From contig CP063848.1 of NCBI GenBank assembly GCA_015277795.1, forward strand, positions 4,960,001-5,024,000: a DNA stretch of 64,000 bases, read 5' to 3'. Each line of letters opens with the position of its first letter. The first letter of the stretch is position 1. The position numbers were made by a program, and so were the translations under genes. Positions 27,146 through 34,698 of the stretch are shown here, piece after piece. The notes below the pieces were generated by a model. The model had not been told where the DNA came from, ran no database searches, and was given only the letters and a program-made list of their open reading frames with translations. Source of the stretch: Massilia sp. UMI-21 (GTDB lineage Bacteria > Pseudomonadota > Gammaproteobacteria > Burkholderiales > Burkholderiaceae_D).

Positions 27146-27955
27146 ATGCTTGAGCTGCTCAATGCGCTACCGCGCGACCTGATCCTTCCGCCGGCCAACC
27201 TGTTCCTCGTGATCGTCATCGGCCTGGCGATCTGGCGCCGCTGGCCACGGATGGGGCGCGTGCTGGCCGGCGCCGGGCTGGCGGCGCTCGCCCTGCTGTC
27301 CACCACCGCGGTCGCGGACTGGTTCGTCACGCCGCTGGAGCGCATGACCGCGCCGCTCCAGGCGCCCGAACGCAGCGGCGCGCAGGCGATCGTGGTGCTG
27401 GCCGCCGGGCAGCTGCGCAATGCGCCGGAATACGGCGGACGCGACATCCCCGACTATGTCGCGCTGGCGCGCCTGCGCTATGCGGCGCACCTGCAGCGGC
27501 GCACCGGACTGCCGATCCTGGTCAGCGGCGGCAGCGCCGGCGAGCGCGGCGGCAGCGAGCCTGGCTATACCTTCGGCGACGCGATGGCGACGGCACTGCG
27601 CGAAGACTTCGGCGTGCCGGTGCGGTGGATCGAGGGACGTTCGCGCGACACCGCGCAAAACGCGGCCTTCAGCGCCGCCATGCTGCGGGCGGACGGCGTG
27701 CGCCGCGTCCTGCTGGTGACCACGGCGATGCACATGGCGCGCGCGCGCGCCGCCTTCGAGCGCGCCGGACTCGAGGTCGTCGAGGCGCCCACCATGTTCT
27801 TCGGCGGACAGGCCCGCAGCCTGCACGCCTGGGTGCCCAGCGCCGAGGGCATGCGCCGCTCCTGGTACGCCCTGTATGAACTGATCGGGCTCGCGTGGTA
27901 CCGGGTGCGCGAGGGCGGCAAGGAGCGGGCGGCGCTCAAGGCGCCAGGCGCGTGA
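27146..27955 (+). CDS. DUF218 (YdcF/ElyC/SanA-like) membrane-anchored protein
   Basis: A 269-residue protein with two N-terminal membrane segments (about 13-30 and 38-56) followed by a DUF218 domain: A-Q-A-I-V-V-L-A-A-G at the start, L-V-S-G-G-S-A-G-E near residue 120, S-R-D-T-A-Q-N-A and V-L-L-V-T-T-A-M-H-M-A-R-A. ElyC and SanA relatives act in envelope biogenesis. The layout matches ElyC-type proteins, but the exact role is unknown. The stop region overlaps the end of the small membrane protein gene on the other strand (27936-27955). Confidence 0.8.
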   Translation: MLELLNALPRDLILPPANLFLVIVIGLAIWRRWPRMGRVLAGAGLAALALLSTTAVADWFVTPLERMTAPLQAPERSGAQAIVVLAAGQLRNAPEYGGRDIPDYVALARLRYAAHLQRRTGLPILVSGGSAGERGGSEPGYTFGDAMATALREDFGVPVRWIEGRSRDTAQNAAFSAAMLRADGVRRVLLVTTAMHMARARAAFERAGLEVVEAPTMFFGGQARSLHAWVPSAEGMRRSWYALYELIGLAWYRVREGGKERAALKAPGA

Positions 27956-28238
27956 CGCCGGCGGCGATCCAGACCACCGCGATCAGCACCGCAATGATGC
28001 TCGGAAAGAGCAGCGGCACCGCCAGTTCCGGCCGCATCTCGACGATCCAGGCGCATGCGAGGAACACGATCACGGGAAGCAGCAGCCTGGCCGCGGCATA
28101 GCGATTGATCCGGACCGCCTGCTCGGCAGAGTCGTAGTGGACGATATTCAGGATCTTCAGCCGCGGCGCGAGGTAGAGCACCGCGGCGACGCACGACAGG
28201 AACAGCGCGATGAACAGAAAGAGTCCGGTCACGATCAT
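27936..28238 (-). CDS. Small membrane protein (100 aa)
   Basis: A 100-residue protein with three predicted membrane segments (about 3-22, 52-70 and 76-94). Its ATG overlaps the stop of the upstream cupin gene as A-T-G-A, showing translational coupling with it. A longer reading from upstream would add a non-hydrophobic leader inside the cupin gene and is rejected. No family recognised. Its 3' end overlaps the convergent DUF218 gene by about 20 bases. Confidence 0.6.
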   Translation of the reverse strand: MIVTGLFLFIALFLSCVAAVLYLAPRLKILNIVHYDSAEQAVRINRYAAARLLLPVIVFLACAWIVEMRPELAVPLLFPSIIAVLIAVVWIAAGVTRLAP

Positions 28239-28630
28239 CCCCCCGGTTCCGGCCGGACCGGCCTGTGCAGGGTACCCTCGCCACGCGTTACGTGCAGCAT
28301 GCGGCTCGGCGCGCGCACCTTGGCGGTATGCCATACGCCGCGCGGCACCACGACGGCGCCCGAAGCTTCCAACACGATTTTCTCCACTTCTGCGCCCCGA
28401 TCGAGCTGCAGCTCGACGGCGCCGGACAGCAGATACACGAATTCGTCGCCTTGCGGATGCATCTCCCAGTTCGGCCAGTCTTGCGTGAAAGCGAACTCAG
28501 AAATCAGCCAGCCTTGCGCGTAGCGCGCGAGTTCGGATGGCGGCATTTGCCAGAAGGATGCGCCTGGCAGGTCCCGGGCGCCGCCATCGTCGGCAAGGTA
28601 CACATAGGTATGCTGCGGGTCGAGGACCAT
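28235..28630 (-). CDS. Cupin-domain protein
   Basis: A 131-residue single-domain cupin. The two conserved blocks are visible: W-E-M-H-P-Q-G-D-E-F-V-Y-L-L-S-G (His and Glu metal ligands) and V-V-V-P-R-G-V-W-H-T-A (second His). Such proteins bind a divalent metal and may be isomerases, dioxygenases or sugar-binding proteins. It is translationally coupled to the small membrane protein gene. It lies just downstream of the esterase-GH43 gene with a 57-base gap, so a role in sugar metabolism is possible but unproven. Confidence 0.75.
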   Translation of the reverse strand: MVLDPQHTYVYLADDGGARDLPGASFWQMPPSELARYAQGWLISEFAFTQDWPNWEMHPQGDEFVYLLSGAVELQLDRGAEVEKIVLEASGAVVVPRGVWHTAKVRAPSRMLHVTRGEGTLHRPVRPEPGG

Positions 28631-28687
28631 GGCGGCTCCGGTGCTAGGGTGCGGAATACCCCCAAGTCTATCACCGACCGAATTCCT

Positions 28688-31141
28688 TCAGGGCGTGACG
28701 CGCAGGTAGTCGATGTCGGCAAAGGCGCCCTCTGCGCCGGTGGCGAACAGGCCGACCTGGGCGCCGACCCAGCGGCCCATGCTGGCCTCGAAGGGCTGGC
28801 CGAGCTGGGTATAGCGCAGCCCATCGGCGCTGTACCAGAACGACGCAAAGGCGCCGGCAGTGACCTGCATGCGCAGGTGCGCCGCAAAGCCCGGCAACAC
28901 CTCGCCCAGCGCTTCGACGCACTTGCCGTCCTGGCCGCAGCTGACCCTCAGCACGCGCGGCTGGCCCTCGACGCGGCGCAGGCCGAACCAGTGACTTGCC
29001 AGGCCCAGCGTGCCGAGTCCTACCTGGTCGCCGTCACGCCGTGCGTTCAGCGCCACTTTGGCGGTGACGCCGAAGGCCGGCGCCGGGAACTTCTGGGTCA
29101 GCACCGACGCCAGACTGCGCACCGGCGCCTCCGGCTGGGCGAACAGGCGCAGCACGCCAGGGCGCGCATCGAGCGCGTACCAGCGCCGGTCTGGATTCGC
29201 CGCCCATTGCCACTGCGGGCCCAGCACCTTGCCGTCGAATTCGTCGCCCGTCGCGGGAACCCGCTGCGCGACGCTGCCCGCCACCGGCTTGGCGTGTTCC
29301 AGCACCGGTTGGCCGGTCCCGGGCGTGTTTGAAGGCTCGCCGATCAGCGGCCAGCCATCTTCCCAGCGCATCGGCTGCAGGTGGACCACGCGTCCGTAGG
29401 CGCGCTTGTCCTGGAAATGGAAGAACCAGTCCGTGCCCTGCGGCGTCGTCACCCAGGCGCCCTGGTGCGGCCCGTTGACCGGGGTGGCGCCCTGGTGCAT
29501 CACGATGCGCGATTCGTAGGGTCCGTCGATACTGCGCGAGCGAAATACCGACTGCCAGCCCTCCTCGACGCCGCCCGCCGGCGCGAACACGTAATACCAG
29601 CCGTTCGCCTTGTACAGCTTGGGCCCTTCCAGCGTGCGGTAGCCGGGCAGCTTGTCGCCGTCGATCACGACCGTGCCTTCGCTGTCCAGCAGGCGGCGCC
29701 CGCTGGGGTCCATCCTGCGCAGCGTGAGCACGTTGTTGAAGCCGGCCCGGCTCCTGGCCCAGGCGTGAATCAGATACGCCTTGCCGTCATCGTCCCACAG
29801 CGGGGCCGGATCGATGATGCCCTTGCCCGCCAGGAGCAGGTGCGGCGCGCTCCACGGGCCGTCGAAGCTGGCGGCCGTGGTGACGTACACGCCCTGGTCC
29901 GGGTCCGGGTAGAAGATCCAGAATGTGTCGTCGTGGTAGCGCAGGGATGGCGCCCAGACGCCCTTGCCATGCTGCGGCGCGACGAACTGCGCGCCCGGCG
30001 TCAGCTGCGGCAAGGCGTGGCCCCTCAGCTCCCAGTTGACCATGTCCTGCGAGGACAGCAGCGGCAGGCCCGGCGCGTTCGCGAAGCTGGAGGCCACCAT
30101 GTAGTAGGTGTCGCCGACACGGATCGCATCGGGATCGGAATAGTCGGCGTGCAGGATCGGGTTGCGATAGCGGCCGTCGCCCAGGTCGGGCGACCATGGT
30201 GCGCGCGCCTCTGTCGTGCCAGCCCCGGGCCCGAGCGTGCGCGCCAGGAAGGCGGCCATTGCATCGACGGTCGGCGACACCCACGGGTCGAACAGCCAGA
30301 ACGCATGCGGGGTACCGGACAGCGCCACGGTATCGGTGTGGATGCCGTGCGACGCCAGCCTGGCCGCCATCGCTTCGCGGCCCACCGAGAAGCGCGGCAC
30401 GCCGCTGACGATGAACAGCACCGGCGGGCTCCCCTTGCCGGCATGGGTAAGCGGCGAAGCGTCGCGCCACAGCGCTTCCTTCTCGGCGTAGCGGCCGCCG
30501 AACCAGGCGCCGGCGGCGGAGGGATTCTTGGCCGGGTCGTCCTCGTACCTGCGCGCCTGCTCCGAGGTGAAGTCGGACAGGCCGTCGATGCTCACCACGG
30601 CGCGGATCGCCTGCGGCGCGAGCATGCCGACCAGCGAGGCGATCTGGCCGCCGGCCGAACCCCCGGCGATCGCGACGCGCGCCGGGTCGATGCCGAAGCC
30701 TTCCGCGCCGCTGCGCAACCAGCGCACGGCTTGCGTCACGTCGTCAATGGCGGCCGGGTAGCGCGCCTGGCCCGACAGGCGATAGCTGACGGTGGCGGCC
30801 GCGTAGCCACGCGCGGCCAGCCGCGCCGCCAGCGGCGCCATGTTGGCGCGTTGGCCGCTGCCCCAGCCGCCGCCATGCACCAGCACCACCAGCGGCGCAG
30901 GCCCGGCGCCCGGTCCGGGCAGGTAGAGGTCGAGGCGAAGGGCCAGCTCGCCGCGCTGCGCATAGACGAGGTCCTTGCGCACTTGCACCGGCGCCGGCGC
31001 CTCGGCGCTGGCGATACGGATGAACGGATAGTCGCGCACCAGCTTGCGGTAGGTGGTGTCGGCGTTGAACGGGGCCTGGGCCTGCGCCGCACACGGCGCC
31101 ATGGCGAGGGCCAGCAGAAGCGCAGCGGGCAGACGCTTCAT
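28688..31141 (-). CDS. Carbohydrate esterase - GH43 fusion enzyme
   Basis: An 817-residue exported protein with a signal peptide ending A-A-Q-A-Q-A near residue 23. Residues about 45-305 are an alpha/beta hydrolase with V-H-G-G-G-W-G-S-G (about 89), A-G-G-S-A-G-G (Ser about 160) and G-T-P-H-A-F (His about 279). From about 325 a GH43 five-bladed propeller follows: R-N-P-I-L-H-A-D-Y-S-D-P-D-A-I-R (base Asp), and Y-R-T-L-E-G-P-K-L-Y (acid Glu). The last 200 residues are a beta-sandwich like the XynB C-terminal domain. It may remove acetyl groups and arabinose or xylose from pectin side chains. The ATG overlaps the epimerase stop; an apparent 200-residue N-terminal extension is a shadow of the epimerase gene. 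Confidence 0.88.
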   Translation of the reverse strand: MKRLPAALLLALAMAPCAAQAQAPFNADTTYRKLVRDYPFIRIASAEAPAPVQVRKDLVYAQRGELALRLDLYLPGPGAGPAPLVVLVHGGGWGSGQRANMAPLAARLAARGYAAATVSYRLSGQARYPAAIDDVTQAVRWLRSGAEGFGIDPARVAIAGGSAGGQIASLVGMLAPQAIRAVVSIDGLSDFTSEQARRYEDDPAKNPSAAGAWFGGRYAEKEALWRDASPLTHAGKGSPPVLFIVSGVPRFSVGREAMAARLASHGIHTDTVALSGTPHAFWLFDPWVSPTVDAMAAFLARTLGPGAGTTEARAPWSPDLGDGRYRNPILHADYSDPDAIRVGDTYYMVASSFANAPGLPLLSSQDMVNWELRGHALPQLTPGAQFVAPQHGKGVWAPSLRYHDDTFWIFYPDPDQGVYVTTAASFDGPWSAPHLLLAGKGIIDPAPLWDDDGKAYLIHAWARSRAGFNNVLTLRRMDPSGRRLLDSEGTVVIDGDKLPGYRTLEGPKLYKANGWYYVFAPAGGVEEGWQSVFRSRSIDGPYESRIVMHQGATPVNGPHQGAWVTTPQGTDWFFHFQDKRAYGRVVHLQPMRWEDGWPLIGEPSNTPGTGQPVLEHAKPVAGSVAQRVPATGDEFDGKVLGPQWQWAANPDRRWYALDARPGVLRLFAQPEAPVRSLASVLTQKFPAPAFGVTAKVALNARRDGDQVGLGTLGLASHWFGLRRVEGQPRVLRVSCGQDGKCVEALGEVLPGFAAHLRMQVTAGAFASFWYSADGLRYTQLGQPFEASMGRWVGAQVGLFATGAEGAFADIDYLRVTP

Positions 31142-32019
31142 AGCGCCGCCCCGCGGAAGGCGCAACGACGGCGCAGCGTCGCGCCCGGTGCAAGCACCGT
31201 CAAGCCCGGGTAGCCCGGCAGGTTGTGCGCATTGATCGGGTGGTCCACCGGCTCGAAGCAGAACACGTCGCGTCCCGGCGGAGCGTAGAGGATGAAATAA
31301 TCCATGTCGGCCTGTAGCTCCAGTGCGACACGGCGTGCCGGCCAGGCGATGCGGGCGGTCCCGTGCCAGCCTTCGAAGACGTTGTCCACGCCGTCCTGCG
31401 GCAGGGGCGCCGGATGAGCGAAGCGCCAATGCGAAGGAATGTCCTGGCGGATCACCGGCAGTTTGTCGGGGCCGGCCATCCAGACGCTGTTGGCGCCGGC
31501 CTGGAGCAGCGCGCCGCTCGGGTCGGGCATCCAGGGATGCAGGCCGATCCCGAAGGGCAGCGCCCTGCGGCCGGCGTTGCATACGCTCAGTTCCAGCACC
31601 AGCGCATCGTCGACCAGGGTGTAGTGCAGCTCGGCCGTGTAGGCGAAGGGCTGCGCGTCCCGGCGGTCCAGCGTCAGGGTCAAGGAAGTGTCGACATGCG
31701 CCGCCACGCGCCAGGGCTGCTGCCAGGCGTCGCCGTGGATCGGGCAAGGCTCGCCCGCACGGTTGGGGGCGGGTGTGTGGCGCGTCCCCTCGAAGGCGAA
31801 GCCGGACGGCGCCATCCGGTTCGACCAGGGCAATAGCGGAAAACAGGCCAGCTGCCCCGGCAGCGGCATGGCCGTCACGTCGGACGGCAGCGGGCGCAGC
31901 AGCGCTCGCGGCGGCGCGCCATCGCCGCCCAGCCAGTCCAGCCGCGCGAGGCCGCCGCCCGCCTGGGGCACGACCTCCGCCAGCAGGCGGGCGTTGCGCA
32001 GGGTGAGCCGGTCGAGCAT
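31138..32019 (-). CDS. Aldose 1-epimerase family protein
   Basis: A 293-residue galactose-mutarotase-fold protein. It shows S-N-R-M (substrate Arg region), P-I-H-G-D-A-W (His), and I-G-L-H-P-W-M (second His), with E-P-V-D-H-P-I-N-A-H near the C-terminus carrying the catalytic Glu region. It would interconvert sugar anomers. In this setting, between the uronate dehydrogenase and the esterase-GH43, it probably supplies the right anomer of galacturonate or a released neutral sugar. The start lies 4 bases after the Udh stop and its stop overlaps the next start (A-T-G-A), so the three genes form one unit. Confidence 0.85.
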   Translation of the reverse strand: MLDRLTLRNARLLAEVVPQAGGGLARLDWLGGDGAPPRALLRPLPSDVTAMPLPGQLACFPLLPWSNRMAPSGFAFEGTRHTPAPNRAGEPCPIHGDAWQQPWRVAAHVDTSLTLTLDRRDAQPFAYTAELHYTLVDDALVLELSVCNAGRRALPFGIGLHPWMPDPSGALLQAGANSVWMAGPDKLPVIRQDIPSHWRFAHPAPLPQDGVDNVFEGWHGTARIAWPARRVALELQADMDYFILYAPPGRDVFCFEPVDHPINAHNLPGYPGLTVLAPGATLRRRCAFRGAAL

Positions 32020-32023
32020 CGGA

Positions 32024-32842
32024 TCAGTATTGCGGCCCGTCGAGCAAAAACTTGCCGCCCTGGTAGGTTGTGGTGACGTCGTCGCTGGCCGGGAACTCGG
32101 CGGTATCCGGGAACAGGTGGGCGAATCGCGACGAGCTGTCCTTCGGTTTGTAGCCGAGGTGCGAGGCCAGGCGGTTGTCCCACCATACGCTGTCGTTGTC
32201 CGAGACGCCGTACACGATGGTGTGGCCGACACGCGGCGCGAACAGCGAGCAGCGCAGCATCTCGACCAGGTCGTCGTAGGAGAACCAGGTGCTCATCATG
32301 CGCTTGTTGGCCGGTTCCGGGAAGCTCGAGCCGATGCGGATGCACACGGTCTCGATGCCGAAGCGGTCGTAGTAGTAGCGCGCGATCTGCTCGCCGAAGA
32401 CCTTCGACAGGCCGTAGTAGCTGTCGGGGCGGGTCGGCGAGTTCGCGTCCAGCACCGTGTTGACGTGGTGGTAGCCGATCGCGTGGTTGGAGCTGGCGAA
32501 GATCACCCGGCGGGTGCCGGCCTTGTGCAGCGCCTCGTACAAATTGGCCACGCCCAGGATGTTGGCCTGCATGATCGGCTCGAAGGGCTTTTCGGTGGAG
32601 ATGCCGCCGAAGTGCAGCACCGCGTCCACGCCGTCGAGCAGCGCGAGCACCGCCTGTTTATCGGCCAGGTCGCACTGGACGATTTCCTCGCCCTCGCGCG
32701 CCTCGCCCATGTCGGCGACGTCGGACAGGCGCACGACGTCCGCCCATGGCTTGATGCGCTCGCGCAGCACCTTGCCCAGGCCGCCGGCGGCGCCGGTCAG
32801 CAGGATGCGTTTGAAGGGTTTGCCTGTTGCAGTGTCGGTCAT
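32024..32842 (-). CDS. udh: Uronate dehydrogenase
   Basis: A 272-residue short-chain (epimerase-type) dehydrogenase. The Rossmann motif is L-L-T-G-A-A-G-G-L-G-K, the catalytic Tyr and Lys are in S-Y-Y-G-L-S-K, and S-S-N-H-A-I-G-Y is characteristic of Udh. The enzyme oxidises galacturonate or glucuronate with NAD to the aldarolactone, the first step of the oxidative pathway. The ATG at 32842 has AAGGAG upstream. The gene follows garD after a 148-base gap that contains a dispersed repeat. Length and motifs match known bacterial Udh (265-275 residues). Confidence 0.93.
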   Translation of the reverse strand: MTDTATGKPFKRILLTGAAGGLGKVLRERIKPWADVVRLSDVADMGEAREGEEIVQCDLADKQAVLALLDGVDAVLHFGGISTEKPFEPIMQANILGVANLYEALHKAGTRRVIFASSNHAIGYHHVNTVLDANSPTRPDSYYGLSKVFGEQIARYYYDRFGIETVCIRIGSSFPEPANKRMMSTWFSYDDLVEMLRCSLFAPRVGHTIVYGVSDNDSVWWDNRLASHLGYKPKDSSSRFAHLFPDTAEFPASDDVTTTYQGGKFLLDGPQY

Positions 32843-32894
32843 TCCAAGACTCCTTGATATTCGTGGCGTTGCCATGAACGCTTGCGGGCTTTTC

Positions 32895-32928
32895 GTAGGG
32901 TGGGCGGCTCTGCCGCCCACGCGTTCAA
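32895..32928. repeat. Dispersed GTAGGGTGGGCGGC repeat, short form
   Basis: The stretch starts GTAGGGTGGGCGGC, then GCCGCCCACGCGTTCAA, forming a GGGCGGC...GCCGCCC hairpin. The same two blocks occur in the longer element at 53212-53375. It sits in the garD-udh gap. Confidence 0.7.
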
Positions 32929-32990
32929 ATCCCCGTAGCGGACAATGGACGCAAATATTCGTGCAGCGGCAACAACGCCCAATTCGTTGT

Positions 32991-34532
32991 TCAGGTCACC
33001 GGCGCCGGATTGAACAGCGCCAGTGCATTATGCAGTTTCCAGTGTTCGGCCCAGGTCTTGCGCCCGCTGGCCACGTCGAGGATCAGGCGGAACAGTTCCC
33101 AGCCCACGTCCTCGATCGTCGCTTCTCCGCTGGCGATGCGGCCGGCGTTCACGTCCATCAGGTCGTGCCAGCGCGTCGCCAGCTCGGTGCGGGTGGCCAC
33201 CTTGATGACCGGGACCGCCGCCAGGCCATACGGCGTGCCGCGGCCGGTGGTGAAAATGTGCACGTTCATGCCGGCGGCCATCTGCAGGGTGCCGCAGATG
33301 AAATCGCTGGCCGGGGTGGCGGCGTAGATCAGGCCCTTCTGCTGCAGCTTCTCGCCCGGCGACAGCACGCCGGTGATCGCCGTGGTGCCCGACTTGACGA
33401 TCGAGCCCATGGCCTTTTCCACGATGTTCGACAGGCCGCCCTTCTTGTTGCCGGGCGTGGTATTCGCGCTGCGGTCGACGCCGCCGCGCACCAGGTAATC
33501 GTCGTACCATTGCATCTCGCGCACCATCGCCTGGGCGACTTCGGGGGTGGCGGCGCGCGCGGTGAGCTGGTCGATGCCGTCGCGGACTTCGGTAATCTCG
33601 GAGAACATCACGGCGGCGCCGGCGCGCACCAGCAGGTCGGTGGCGAAGCCCACCGCCGGGTTGGCGGTCACGCCCGAAAAAGCGTCGCTGCCGCCGCACT
33701 GCACGCCGACCACCAGGTCGGCAGCCGGGCAGGTCTCGCGCCGGCGCGCGTTGAGCAGCTCCAGGTGCTGCTCGGCGGTCCGCATCAGATTGTCGATCAT
33801 CGACATGAAGCCGACGTGCTGCTGGTCCTGCAGGGTGACGACCGAGGGTTCGGCGTTGCCGATCGGGATCGCCCCGGCCGGGAACAGGCGCGCCGGCGGC
33901 AGCTTCTCGCAGCCCAGGCTGACGACCATGACGTGGTCGCCGAAGTTCGGGTTGCGCGACAGGTTGCGGATGGTCTTGATCGGGATGTCGGCGCCTGGCG
34001 CGTCGATTGCGACACCGCAACCGTACACGTGCTCGAGCGCGACCACGTCCTCGACGTTCGGGTAGCGCGGCAGCAGTTCTTCCTTGATGCGCTTGACCGC
34101 GTAGTCGATCACCCCGGAAACGCACTGCACGGTGCTGGTGATGGCCATGATGTTGCGGGTACCAACCGAGCCGTCCCGGTTGCGGTAGCCTTCGAAGGTA
34201 TGGCCTTCGAGTGCCGGGCCGGCGGCCACCGCACGCGTCCCGATGGGCAGGTCTTCGAGCGAACGTGCTTCCGGCATGCGCAGCACACGCTCCGATACCC
34301 AGCTGCCGCGCGGGATCGCGCCGCTGGCATAGCCGATCGTCACGCCGTAGCGGGTCACGGCATCGCCATCCGCCAGGTCGGCCAGCGCCACCTTGTGGCC
34401 TTGCGGGACCGCTTCAATCAGGGTCAGGCCGTCCGGAAAGACGGTGCCCGCGGGCAGTCCGCCGTCGTTGACGACGATGGCGACGTTGTCGCTGGCCTGC
34501 ATGCGGATCGTGCGCGGAACTTGGGTGCTCAT
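32991..34532 (-). CDS. garD: Galactarate dehydratase (UxaA/GarD family)
   Basis: A 513-residue protein with an N-terminal SAF domain (residues about 10-90) and the large C-terminal catalytic part. [20 protein letters not shown] and [17 protein letters not shown] are shared by the family; the last fits GarD. It removes water from galactarate to give 5-dehydro-4-deoxyglucarate, the KdgD substrate. Altronate dehydratase UxaA is the closest alternative, but no isomerase or reductase partner is in the window while Udh and KdgD are. Divergent from the GH105 gene with a 166-base shared promoter region. Confidence 0.88.
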   Translation of the reverse strand: MSTQVPRTIRMQASDNVAIVVNDGGLPAGTVFPDGLTLIEAVPQGHKVALADLADGDAVTRYGVTIGYASGAIPRGSWVSERVLRMPEARSLEDLPIGTRAVAAGPALEGHTFEGYRNRDGSVGTRNIMAITSTVQCVSGVIDYAVKRIKEELLPRYPNVEDVVALEHVYGCGVAIDAPGADIPIKTIRNLSRNPNFGDHVMVVSLGCEKLPPARLFPAGAIPIGNAEPSVVTLQDQQHVGFMSMIDNLMRTAEQHLELLNARRRETCPAADLVVGVQCGGSDAFSGVTANPAVGFATDLLVRAGAAVMFSEITEVRDGIDQLTARAATPEVAQAMVREMQWYDDYLVRGGVDRSANTTPGNKKGGLSNIVEKAMGSIVKSGTTAITGVLSPGEKLQQKGLIYAATPASDFICGTLQMAAGMNVHIFTTGRGTPYGLAAVPVIKVATRTELATRWHDLMDVNAGRIASGEATIEDVGWELFRLILDVASGRKTWAEHWKLHNALALFNPAPVT

Positions 34533-34565
34533 GATGTGTTGCCTTGGTCGGTAGGTTCTTTTTCA

Positions 34566-34576
34566 GTATGCCATAC
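34566..34576. promoter_or_regulatory. Small palindrome between garD and GH105
   Basis: GTATG-C-CATAC is a perfect 5-1-5 palindrome 34 bases upstream of the garD start on the minus strand. It may be an operator for garD; no regulator is assigned. Confidence 0.4.
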
Positions 34577-34585
34577 ACTCCGCGC

Positions 34586-34641
34586 AGTGGCTAGTCCACC
34601 TTGCGATTTTGGTCGGACCAAATTAGAATGGACTGACCAAA
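34586..34641 (+). promoter_or_regulatory. Promoter with two operator-like sites for the GH105 gene
   Basis: TTGCGA (34601-34606) and TAGAAT (34624-34629) are spaced by 17 bases. The spacer contains TTTGGTCGGACCAAA (34608-34622), a perfect 15-base palindrome. A second related site, TGGACTGACCAAA (34629-34641), overlaps and follows the -10 box and is the reverse complement of the CE12 operator core. AGTGGCTAGTCCA lies upstream at 34586-34598. Being between divergent genes, it may also control garD. Confidence 0.78.
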
Positions 34642-34698
34642 TACGCGTTTAACAATGAGTCGGACGAACGACCCGAACAATTCTTCGACTGGAGACAT

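Noticed and set aside
31142..31747. 200-residue N-terminal extension of the esterase-GH43 protein
   Set aside because: This part is another frame of the aldose epimerase gene; the signal peptide at 31141 gives the proper start.
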